DNA of 36,049 nt from DATIJJ01 sp039936115 (GTDB lineage: Bacteria; Pseudomonadota; Gammaproteobacteria; DSM-16500), in NCBI GenBank assembly GCA_039936115.1, contig JBDTIZ010000295.1, positions 1-36,049 on the forward strand, written 5' to 3'. Numbering within the stretch: position 1 is the first letter of the stretch; each line of letters opens with the position of its first letter. Position numbers and translations under genes: made by a program. The notes under the pieces are model-generated. The model had not been told where the DNA came from and did no database searches. It saw nothing but the letters and a program-made list of their open reading frames with translations. Positions 25,017 through 32,148 of this stretch are shown one piece after another.

Positions 25017-25796
25017 ATGAAATTTGCAACAAAATTATTAATTTTATCAATGACATTGTCGTTGTCTATGCTGACAGCTTGCTCAACCACAACAGATCCT
25101 GCAGACGCCTATAAAGGTGAAACAGCGTCACAAATTTTTCAAAAAGGTGAAACTGCGTTACGTGACAAGAGTTACCAAGAAGCAATTAAACGTTTTGAAG
25201 CATTGGATGTGCAGTATCCTTATGAGCGCAATACCGAAACCGCTCAGTTACATATTATTTATGCATATTACATGGCCAGTGATTATGCGTCTGCGGAAGC
25301 TGCTGCAGATCGTTTTATCCATGGGCATCCTGCAAATCCACATGTAGATTATGCATATTACATGCGTGGCTTGTCTAATTATTATCAAAACCTCGGCGTT
25401 TTCGAACGTTTATTCACGGTTGATCTAGCAACACGTGAATTATCACAAATCAAAAAATCCTACAGTGATTTTTCAGAAGTAGTGAAATCATATCCTAATA
25501 GCTATTACGCACCGGCTGCTCATCAATACATGATTTACTTAAGAAACATTTTGGCGAATCATGAATTGGAAATTGCACAATATTATTTTAGTCGCAAAGC
25601 GTATGTCGCAGCAGCGGATCGTGCAAACATCGTGGTGCGAAATTATCAAGGCGCACCTGCTGTTCCTGTCGCATTAGTTTTGATGGCCAAATCGTATCGC
25701 GCATTGCAACTGGTTAAAGAAGAAAAGGATACGTTGCAAGTGTTAGAGTATAACTATCCGAACTCGGCTTATGTTAAGGATGCGATGGCTACCTAA
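25017..25796 (+). CDS. bamD: Outer-membrane assembly lipoprotein BamD
   Basis: Essential lipoprotein of the BAM complex that inserts outer-membrane beta-barrels. The 259-residue protein has a lipoprotein signal with lipobox L-T-A-C (Cys22). TPR repeats follow: ASQIFQKGETALRDKSYQEA, IKRFEALDVQYPYERNTETA, EAAADRFIHGHPANPHVDYA, and the C-terminal VVRNYQGAPAVPVALVLMAK. YMRGLSNYYQNLG is a family hallmark. E. coli BamD is 245. The Shine-Dalgarno-like GGAG is unusually far from the ATG (about 12 bases). Confidence 0.95.
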   Translation: MKFATKLLILSMTLSLSMLTACSTTTDPADAYKGETASQIFQKGETALRDKSYQEAIKRFEALDVQYPYERNTETAQLHIIYAYYMASDYASAEAAADRFIHGHPANPHVDYAYYMRGLSNYYQNLGVFERLFTVDLATRELSQIKKSYSDFSEVVKSYPNSYYAPAAHQYMIYLRNILANHELEIAQYYFSRKAYVAAADRANIVVRNYQGAPAVPVALVLMAKSYRALQLVKEEKDTLQVLEYNYPNSAYVKDAMAT

Positions 25797-25802
25797 TTCT
25801 AC

Positions 25803-25843
25803 GGGTGGATTACGATGCAAAAAACGCGCTTATCGTGCCACCC
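25803..25843. terminator. Imperfect hairpin between bamD and the LysE-type gene
   Basis: GGGTGG at 25803 pairs with CCACCC at 25838-25843, extended by CGAT with ATCG after a bulge. It sits 7 bases after the bamD stop and between convergent genes, so it may terminate transcription; no clean T run is present. It also resembles the dispersed GGGTGGATTA-type intergenic repeats of other proteobacteria. Confidence 0.4.
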
Positions 25844-25854
25844 TGCAAATACAA

Positions 25855-26472
25855 TTAATTAATATTTCCAAAAACCGCCCGCAGAATACCCATTATTGCA
25901 AAGCTTATCAAAATAATTCCGCCCGTGTAGTTCAACCATTTAATTGCTTTCGGTGTTAATTTATGTCGCGTAAAATGCACCAATCCATTCAAAAATATCA
26001 CCCAGCTCATCGTTCCCAAAATGACGCCTGATCCTGCAAACCATAACGCATTTATATTGCTAGTTGCTAAAACAGAAATTTGTGCGCTGACCGATGCCCA
26101 AAACAAAATTGTAAATGGGTTTAGTAAAGTAATCACATAACCTTCTACACCGTATCGAATTAAAGATGGACGTGTTTTTTTATCGATGACATCAGTCGTT
26201 TTTGCTCGAAATGCATTAATTCCAAACCAGCCAATGATCAATGAACCTACGAAACCAATTACTCGTAACACATCGGGATATTGCAATAAAGCCAGCGCAC
26301 CCGCGCAGAGGAGGGCAAGATAAGTGACATCAGCAGCACATGCGCCTAACCCTGTCACGATTCCATAGGACGTGCCAAAACGCAAATTGCGACGAATGAT
26401 TTCTAAATTAACGGGACCTATCGGTATTGCTGCGCCTAAACCGAGTAATATTCCAATGAGAAGTAAATGCAT
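25855..26472 (-). CDS. LysE/RhtB-family amino-acid exporter
   Basis: A 205-residue inner-membrane protein with six probable helices. The family N-terminus is clear: LLLIGILLGLGAAIPIGPVN then LEIIRRNLRFGTSYGIVTGL, with the IPIGPVN motif. The next conserved block is GFVGSLIIGWFGINAFR, followed by LLNPFTILFWASVSAQI with the conserved NP. Substrates of this family are amino acids or homoserine lactones and cannot be specified here. A 318-base palindrome separates it from nadE upstream. Confidence 0.88.
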   Translation of the reverse strand: MHLLLIGILLGLGAAIPIGPVNLEIIRRNLRFGTSYGIVTGLGACAADVTYLALLCAGALALLQYPDVLRVIGFVGSLIIGWFGINAFRAKTTDVIDKKTRPSLIRYGVEGYVITLLNPFTILFWASVSAQISVLATSNINALWFAGSGVILGTMSWVIFLNGLVHFTRHKLTPKAIKWLNYTGGIILISFAIMGILRAVFGNIN

Positions 26473-26525
26473 TTTGTATGACCTTTTGTAAATAAATATT
26501 GATGTGTCAACCTACACTTTATATC

Positions 26526-26843
26526 ACATTGTCACTCCGCACTTGACTGTCACCTTGCACTTGACCGTCACCCTGCACTTGACTGTCCCCCTGCACTTGA
26601 CTGTCACTCTGCACTTGACTTAACTGTCACCCCGCACTTGTTGCGGGGTCTGGAATACAAAACAAAAATAGTGTCATTTAAAAAAATAAAAAAGTATTTT
26701 TTATTATTTAAAGCCCGGACCCCGCAACAAGTGCGGGGTGACAGTTAAGTCAAGTGCAGAGTGACGGTCAAGTGCAGGGTGACGGTCAAGTGTAGGGTGA
26801 CAGTCAAGTGCAGGGTGACAATCAAACGCAAGGGTGACAATGT
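26526..26843. repeat. 318-bp palindrome: 18-bp repeats in mirror order around a 121-bp element
   Basis: Outer ends ACATTGTCAC (26526) and GTGACAATGT (ending 26843). Left arm: five 18-base units of the TGTCACCCTGCACTTGAC type at 26530-26619. After TTAA comes the 121-base family D core at 26624-26744, then TTAA and five inverted units at 26749-26839. The core's terminal repeats are CTGTCACCCCGCACTTG plus TTGCGGGGTC. Its AT-rich interior matches the element at 11539-11653 in reverse. The 18-base unit looks like a copy of the core's own end. It lies between nadE and lysE. Confidence 0.9.
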
Positions 26844-26865
26844 TTCCGTGCTGAAGTTGGTATTT

Positions 26866-28488
26866 TTAAGATTTATACCCAGACGTAATTGGATAACGAC
26901 GATCGCGACCAAATGCTTTGTGATTTATCCGTAAACCAATCGGTGATTGTCGGCGTTTATATTCGCTTTTATAAATCAAGTTAACCACTTTAGTAACAAT
27001 ATCACGATCAAAACCTTGTGCAATAATATTTTCAAGGCTCTGTTCTTGATTTAAATAAAGATCAAGAATTTTGTCCAGAATAGGATAAGGCGGTAGGCTG
27101 TCTTCATCTTTTTGATCGTGTGCGAGTTCAGCGGAAGGTGGGCGATCAATCGTTCTTTGTGGAATCACTGGGCTGATCTGATTGCGAAATAGTGCTAAAC
27201 GAGAGACTAATGTTTTTGGAATATCTTTTAAAACCGCTAAACCGCCTGCCATATCACCGTATAGCGTTGCATAACCCACCGCCATTTCGCTACGATTTCC
27301 CGTCGTTAAGACAATACTCCCAGTCTTATTTGACAATGCCATCAAAATCACGCCGCGGCATCTTGCTTGAATATTTTCTTCTGTGATATCAGGTTTTTTA
27401 CCTGCAAAACTCGCTTGTAAACTTTCAAGAAAACTAGTAAACGAAGATTCAATCGAAATAATTTCTGAATCAACGCCTAAATTTTTGATTAAAGTCATGG
27501 CATCTTCCGTGCTCATGTCAGAGGTATAACGTGAGGGCAGCATAATGGCGCGCACTTTATCTTTACCCAACGCATCAACTGCAATAGCTAATGTGAGTGC
27601 TGAATCAATGCCACCTGACACACCTACTAATGCGCCAGGAAAATTATTTTTTTGAACATAATCTTTAACGCCCAGCACCAGCGCTTCATAAACGCGTTGC
27701 TCTTCACTGGGAACATGAATAGTTGCTGATTCTATAAGCGCTTGCGTACTGGAAATTTCCACATCAACCGGTAATAAAGTTTCGTTACAAAAACCCGCGA
27801 GCTGACAAATTTTTCCATCGTGATCAATCACCATGGATCCGCCATCAAACACTAATTCGTCTTGCCCTCCTACGCAATTTACATAAACAATCGGAATATT
27901 AGCGGCTTTTGCACGTTTTGATAATGTTAGATGACGTTGTTCATGTTTATCAATTTCAAACGGTGATGCATTTGGCGCTAGAATAATTCGCGCGCCATTA
28001 TTAGCTATTTGTTGCGTCGGCCCAGCGTGCCAAATGTCTTCGCAAATCACAATGCCAACTGGAATACCATTGATAGGAATGACACAAGGTGAATTACCCG
28101 GAGTGAAATATCGGCATTCATCAAATACGCCGTAATTCGGCAAATGTTGTTTAGCATATCGACCAATGATGGTGCCGTTATAGATGACGGAACAAGAATT
28201 AAATAATCCTTGTGAAGTCGCATGGGGGTGACCCACAACGCAGTAAATGCCTTGTACTTCATTTTTAAATTGAATGAGTGCTTCATTTGAAGCATCCAGA
28301 AATGATTTCCGTAATAATAGATCTTCTGGTGGATAACCAGTGATACTGAGTTCAGAAAAAACGATAACATCGGCTGCGAGAGTGTCGCGCGCAGACTTAG
28401 CTGAGCTGATTAATTTTGTTAAATTGCCTTGAATGTCACCGGCGGTGAGATCAAGTTGCGCAATCACAATACGTAATTTTTTTGCCAT
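26866..28488 (-). CDS. nadE: Glutamine-dependent NAD+ synthetase NadE
   Basis: Two-domain enzyme that amidates deamido-NAD to NAD using glutamine. With the ATG at 28488 it has 540 residues. The N-terminal nitrilase-type glutaminase (1-260) carries the catalytic triad Glu46 (VFSELSITGYPPEDLL), Lys113 (YAKQHLPNYG) and Cys149 (VGIVICEDIW). The C-terminal synthetase has the PP-loop SGGIDSALT from residue 291, GNRSEMAVGYATLYGD, and the end YKRRQSPIGLRIN. A TTG at 28497 would add three residues; the ATG with AGG upstream is preferred. It follows ygfZ after 18 bases. Confidence 0.96.
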   Translation of the reverse strand: MAKKLRIVIAQLDLTAGDIQGNLTKLISSAKSARDTLAADVIVFSELSITGYPPEDLLLRKSFLDASNEALIQFKNEVQGIYCVVGHPHATSQGLFNSCSVIYNGTIIGRYAKQHLPNYGVFDECRYFTPGNSPCVIPINGIPVGIVICEDIWHAGPTQQIANNGARIILAPNASPFEIDKHEQRHLTLSKRAKAANIPIVYVNCVGGQDELVFDGGSMVIDHDGKICQLAGFCNETLLPVDVEISSTQALIESATIHVPSEEQRVYEALVLGVKDYVQKNNFPGALVGVSGGIDSALTLAIAVDALGKDKVRAIMLPSRYTSDMSTEDAMTLIKNLGVDSEIISIESSFTSFLESLQASFAGKKPDITEENIQARCRGVILMALSNKTGSIVLTTGNRSEMAVGYATLYGDMAGGLAVLKDIPKTLVSRLALFRNQISPVIPQRTIDRPPSAELAHDQKDEDSLPPYPILDKILDLYLNQEQSLENIIAQGFDRDIVTKVVNLIYKSEYKRRQSPIGLRINHKAFGRDRRYPITSGYKS

Positions 28489-28506
28489 TAAGGTCAACCT
28501 TTGTTT

Positions 28507-29379
28507 TTATGATAATTCTAATATGTATTTTTTTTCAGGATCAATAGACAAGGCGGCGGCTTGAATATCGGAATCCTTCGCAATGATCAATAACTCATAC
28601 ACATTATAATCTATTTGAGCATAATCGACGATGCTACCAGAGCGTTCCCCTTCAAAATAGATGTCATTGCCACGGATGATTGCCATGGGTGTTTTGACAT
28701 GTGCTTGATATAAACGACTTTTTAGCTTCCCACGGTATTGCATACGGGCAATAATTTCTTGACCAGTATAACAGCCCTTTTGGAAGCTTACCGCGTTCAG
28801 TTCTGGCAGATTGATTTCATGGGGTAGAAATTTTTCAGTTGTTTCAGGATAAATCGCAGGTAATTTATTTTTAATATCGAGGCGTTTCCATTGCTGAATT
28901 GTGCCGGGTTCAGCTGACAAGTTTAAGCTGGCAATCGCTGTTTTATGGCCTATGATTTGATAACGTGTCGGCTCACCCAACGGTTTAATGATAACGAATT
29001 CAGGCGTGGTGATTTGTTCATCTGTTTCTTTAGGCGAGCTAGTAAGTTCTGTACCTTGATAACCGACTTGTTGTAACTCATCACTCACATCGGACAAGCT
29101 CACTTTAAAAAATACCGCATATTTTTGTAACGCTTTGATTGCGATAGGGATTAATTCACGCGGCAATTGCAAATAATAATTTTGCTGCCAGAAAAATAAA
29201 TGAAATAGACTAATCACGCGGCCTTGTGGGTTACAATGCGCACCTAGGCGCGACTGAGCGCTGGAGATCTCATCCAGGTTGCAGGTTAGCTGCCCTTGCA
29301 AAAATGTCTTGGCAGCGGCGCCTGAGATTTGAATTAATCCCAAGTGGGTCAGATCAGTGAAAGTGGAGTGAGTCGGCAT
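28507..29379 (-). CDS. ygfZ: Folate-binding Fe-S cluster assembly protein YgfZ
   Basis: Tetrahydrofolate-dependent protein of the GcvT fold that supports maturation or repair of certain Fe-S enzymes. The family signature K-G-C-Y-T-G-Q-E is at residues 201-208 (FQKGCYTGQEIIARMQYRGK). The N-terminus GLIQISGAAAKTFLQGQLTC with ALGAHCNPQGR-like RLGAHCNPQGRVISLF is typical. I place the start at the ATG at 29379 (290 residues); the open frame goes 33 codons further but overlaps the divergent pncA region. Probably forms an operon with nadE. Confidence 0.92.
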   Translation of the reverse strand: MPTHSTFTDLTHLGLIQISGAAAKTFLQGQLTCNLDEISSAQSRLGAHCNPQGRVISLFHLFFWQQNYYLQLPRELIPIAIKALQKYAVFFKVSLSDVSDELQQVGYQGTELTSSPKETDEQITTPEFVIIKPLGEPTRYQIIGHKTAIASLNLSAEPGTIQQWKRLDIKNKLPAIYPETTEKFLPHEINLPELNAVSFQKGCYTGQEIIARMQYRGKLKSRLYQAHVKTPMAIIRGNDIYFEGERSGSIVDYAQIDYNVYELLIIAKDSDIQAAALSIDPEKKYILELS

Positions 29380-29462
29380 AATTCTGTTTTGGCTCGGTTG
29401 GTAAAGACAGACATGATACCGTTTTAGCGACTGTCGAGGAATTAGTTTTAGGAAAAATAACG

Positions 29463-30101
29463 ATGAATAAAACAGCATTAATTATGGTGGATTTGCAAAA
29501 TGACTTTTGTGCGGGTGGTAATTTGGCCGTACCCGACGGTGATGCGGTTATTGCATTGGCAAATCAATTGCAACCTTGCTTTGATGTGGTCGTTGCAACA
29601 AAAGATTGGCATCCAGAAACGCATATGAGTTTTGCCTCAAATCATCCCGATAAAAAAGCCGGTGAAGTCATTATCGTTCACGGCTTAACACAAGTTCTCT
29701 GGCCTGATCATTGCGTGCAAAACTCATCGGGTTCGGAATTTCACCCTGATCTCAATCAAGAAAAAATTCAGCATATTTTCCATAAAGGCACCGATCGTTT
29801 TGTTGATAGCTACAGTGCATTTTTTGATAACGAGCATTTACGTACAACTGGATTAGCAGATTATTTAACACGAGAGGGCGTCACGGATATTTATATTATG
29901 GGATTAGCGACAGATTATTGCGTTAAATTTTCTTGCTTAGATGCGGTGCAATTTAATTTTAAAGTGCATGTGATTGAAGATGCGTGTCGTGGTGTGGAAT
30001 TGAAACCGGGTGATGTGACGAATGCGATGCGTGAGATGCAAAATGCGGGGGTGAAATTGGTGGATTCGAAATATGTTAGTCGGTTGTTTAAAAACGCCTA
30101 A
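29463..30101 (+). CDS. pncA: Nicotinamidase PncA
   Basis: Converts nicotinamide to nicotinate for NAD salvage. The 212-residue protein (E. coli 213) carries the isochorismatase-fold triad Asp10 (MVDLQNDFCAGG), Lys108 (HKGTD) and Cys153 (GLATDYCVKFS). Metal-ligand residues lie in KDWHPETHMSFASNH and in PDHCVQNSSGSEFHPDL. AGGA lies about 9 bases before the ATG. It is divergent from ygfZ-nadE, so both nicotinate production and the last NAD step start from the same intergenic region. Confidence 0.96.
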   Translation: MNKTALIMVDLQNDFCAGGNLAVPDGDAVIALANQLQPCFDVVVATKDWHPETHMSFASNHPDKKAGEVIIVHGLTQVLWPDHCVQNSSGSEFHPDLNQEKIQHIFHKGTDRFVDSYSAFFDNEHLRTTGLADYLTREGVTDIYIMGLATDYCVKFSCLDAVQFNFKVHVIEDACRGVELKPGDVTNAMREMQNAGVKLVDSKYVSRLFKNA

Positions 30102-30154
30102 AAAAGTAGTCAGACTCTGACGAATCTTTTGTGGGGGCGAACGCCCTGCGTCAT

Positions 30155-30268
30155 TTAATTCGAGGGCTTGCTTTCTTGTGGTGACTGCTTGATTTCTCGG
30201 CTAGCTCTTGATGCTTGCCTTAGAAATGGCTTATTAGGTCTACTCGTTTCAGTTTTTCTTTGGAACAT
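30155..30268 (-). CDS. Candidate 37-residue basic peptide
   Basis: A minus-strand ORF in the 289-base gap between pncA and gph, starting with ATG at 30268 and preceded by GAGG seven bases upstream. It encodes MFQRKTETSRPNKPFLRQAS then RASREIKQSPQESKPSN: Arg/Lys/Ser-rich, no hydrophobic segment, probably disordered. The good ribosome site is the main support; no homology is recognised. A truncated family A fragment (GTGGGGGCGAAC) lies beyond its end at about 30131. Confidence 0.3.
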   Translation of the reverse strand: MFQRKTETSRPNKPFLRQASRASREIKQSPQESKPSN

Positions 30269-30390
30269 TTTAATGCCTCGTTCGCATTAATTATTAGCGA
30301 TTTTAGTTTGAGCTAATTATACATTTAGAGGATTAAGGTTTTATTAAATTGTGACAGTGGCATTTGATTGCCTGACTACGAAATCATTAA

Positions 30391-31056
30391 TTATAATGAA
30401 TTTTTAATCCAATCAAGAATCTCAGCTGGATGCTGAATAAAGCCATCGGCACCCCAAGTCTGTGGATTTTCGTCACGCGGAATATAGCCATAAAGCGCAG
30501 CGAGTGACGGACTGCCTGCTGCTTTGCAGGCTAAAATATCAACCTCTGAATCGCCTATGTAAAGACATTCTTCAGGTCGATGTTGCAACTGCCGACATCC
30601 ATGCAAAATAGGTTCTGGATGCGGTTTGCGATGTGCTAAGGAATCGCCGCTAATGATGCAACCAGCACGCTTATCCAGGTGTAGATGCGCGACAATTTGA
30701 TCCGTAAATTTAGCAGGTTTGTTAGTCACAATTCCCCAAGGAATTTGCATGTTATCTAGATGCGATAATGTCTCTTCCATGCCCGGGAAAAAGTGGGTGG
30801 TATCAATCAAATGTTTTTGATAATAATCTAATAATTTGATGCTCAGTTCGGGATAACGTTCATCATGCGGATCAATATTCAAGCCGAGTTTTAGCAAGCC
30901 TTTGCAGCCGCTGCCGGCCGCTGGGCGAATAGCTTTCAGGGATAAAATAGGCAGTTGATGTTCTTGGCGCAAATAATTTAAGGCAATCCCCAAATCTTGT
31001 GCGGTATCAAGCAACGTGCCGTCTAAATCGAATAAAACTGCTTTTATCTGAGTCAT
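30391..31056 (-). CDS. gph: HAD phosphatase, phosphoglycolate phosphatase type
   Basis: A 221-residue HAD hydrolase that removes 2-phosphoglycolate. Motif I LFDLDGTLLDT (Asp10, Asp12), motif II GIVTNKPAKF, the motif III Lys in HRKPHPEPI, and motif IV YIGDSEVDILACKAAG are present, with a helical cap between about residues 20 and 85. It follows ubiG with a four-base ATGA overlap; ubiG-gph is a common gammaproteobacterial pair. MupP (MurNAc-6-P phosphatase) is an alternative for gph-like genes next to ubiG in pseudomonads and should be kept in mind. Confidence 0.88.
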   Translation of the reverse strand: MTQIKAVLFDLDGTLLDTAQDLGIALNYLRQEHQLPILSLKAIRPAAGSGCKGLLKLGLNIDPHDERYPELSIKLLDYYQKHLIDTTHFFPGMEETLSHLDNMQIPWGIVTNKPAKFTDQIVAHLHLDKRAGCIISGDSLAHRKPHPEPILHGCRQLQHRPEECLYIGDSEVDILACKAAGSPSLAALYGYIPRDENPQTWGADGFIQHPAEILDWIKNSL

Positions 31057-31751
31057 TTTTTAGTATGCATTAAGTAGTTAACAGAAATATCTTCGGTTAG
31101 AAAATAGTGTTTAGTCAGCGGATTATAGCCCATTCCGATCATTTCAACTACTCGTAAATCCGCCATTCTCGCCCAGTGGCTCAGTTCGCTGGGACGAATA
31201 AATTTTGCAAAATCATGCGTATTTTTGGGGACCAGTTTTAAAAAATATTCAGCACCTAAAACGGCAAATAAGTAAGATTTTACGTTGCGGTTAAGCGTGG
31301 AAAAAAACAGATCACTATTGGGTTTAGCTAATTTTGCACAAGCCGCAACAACTGAAGTTGGATTTGGGACATGTTCTAGCATTTCTAGGCAAGTCACGAC
31401 ATCGTATATCCCAGGGGTTTGGGATGCGAGTTCTTCTGCTGTGATTAGCTGGTAATTGATCGCAGTGCCGCTTTCATGTTGGTGTAATTTAGCGACATTT
31501 AAAGCCGCTTCACTCATATCAATGCCGGTAACAGTTGCCCCAAGTTTGGCCATGCTTTCTGTTAAAATTCCACCGCCACAGCCTACATCGAGCACCGTTT
31601 TGCCGGCTAACGGTGCTTGTTGATTAATATAACCCACTCTCAGTGGATTAATTTCATGTAAGGCCTTGAATTCGCCATGCAAATCCCACCAATGCGCAGC
31701 GCCTTCGCTGAATTTTGCAAGTTCGTTTGGATCAATGTTCATATTTATCAT
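31053..31751 (-). CDS. ubiG: Ubiquinone O-methyltransferase UbiG
   Basis: SAM-dependent methyltransferase for both O-methylation steps of ubiquinone synthesis. Family markers: AHWWDLHGEFKALHEINPLR near the N-terminus, motif I KTVLDVGCGGGILTESMAKL, motif II region VVTCLEMLEHVPNP, and STLNRNVKSYLFAVLGAEYF. About 232 residues with the ATG at 31751; the ATG at 31742 is equally possible, and the frame is open to 31790 into the divergent promoter region. Overlaps gph. Confidence 0.95.
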   Translation of the reverse strand: MINMNIDPNELAKFSEGAAHWWDLHGEFKALHEINPLRVGYINQQAPLAGKTVLDVGCGGGILTESMAKLGATVTGIDMSEAALNVAKLHQHESGTAINYQLITAEELASQTPGIYDVVTCLEMLEHVPNPTSVVAACAKLAKPNSDLFFSTLNRNVKSYLFAVLGAEYFLKLVPKNTHDFAKFIRPSELSHWARMADLRVVEMIGMGYNPLTKHYFLTEDISVNYLMHTKK

Positions 31752-31764
31752 CAGTGTGCTCTTG

Positions 31765-31793
31765 TTGTTGGGGTCAGTTCTGTTTATCATACT
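31765..31793 (+). promoter_or_regulatory. Candidate sigma-70 promoter of the small secreted-protein gene
   Basis: TTGTTG at 31765-31770 and CATACT at 31788-31793 with a 17-base spacer, about 38 bases before the ATG at 31831. An overlapping alternative is TTGTTG at 31762 with TATCAT at 31785. Both would lie within the 5' end of the longest ubiG frame, which supports the shorter ubiG start. Confidence 0.4.
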
Positions 31794-31830
31794 AAATCGT
31801 ACTAACCTAATTGTTCAAAGGGAATTTTCT

Positions 31831-32061
31831 ATGAAGACAAAGATTTTAGCGATTGGTCTATTGAGTGCAGTTGTAGCGACAACCACCGTATTTGCTGATG
31901 ATGCTGTAGCACCATCTAGTTCAACAACGACGACAACGACTACAACGACTCCACCTGTTAGCCCTGATGCAATGACTGCACAGCCGCCAGCAGCGCCAGT
32001 AGTTTCTGGTCAAGCGACAGTAGCACCAGCAGTGAGCGGCAACGGCCAAATGTCTCAATAA
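31831..32061 (+). CDS. Small secreted Thr/Pro-rich protein, unknown function
   Basis: A 76-residue protein with a signal peptide (MKTKILAIGLLSAVVATTTV, cleavage after FA, about residue 22). The mature part of about 54 residues is low complexity: nine consecutive threonines (encoded by mixed ACA/ACG/ACT codons) followed by Pro/Ala/Val-rich sequence ending SGNGQMSQ. It looks like an unstructured exported peptide. The ATG at 31831 with AAAGGGA in front is right; the open frame upstream overlaps ubiG. It is monocistronic, with a good terminator after the stop. Similar in style to the 9371-9673 protein, but without its basic patch. Confidence 0.78.
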   Translation: MKTKILAIGLLSAVVATTTVFADDAVAPSSSTTTTTTTTTPPVSPDAMTAQPPAAPVVSGQATVAPAVSGNGQMSQ

Positions 32062-32083
32062 TTTAGCATTTTTGCCTTGGTTC

Positions 32084-32112
32084 AAAAAAACCCTGCTTTC
32101 GCAGGGTTTTTT
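32084..32112 (+). terminator. Rho-independent terminator
   Basis: CCCTGC (32091-32096), loop TTTC, GCAGGG (32101-32106), preceded by a run of A and followed by six T. It lies 29 bases after the stop of the secreted-protein gene and isolates it from pepN. The A and T runs make it usable in both directions. Confidence 0.92.
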
Positions 32113-32148
32113 ATGTTGATTTAGGAAGTTTTAGACTGAGAGTTCACC

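Noticed and set aside
25771..25959. Plus-strand ORF of 62 codons after bamD
   Set aside because: It overlaps the bamD end and the LysE-type gene in antisense and has no ribosome site.
26526..26843. CRISPR array, suggested by regularly repeated short units
   Set aside because: The 18-base units are directly adjacent with no spacers, and the right-hand set is the inverse of the left. No cas gene is nearby.
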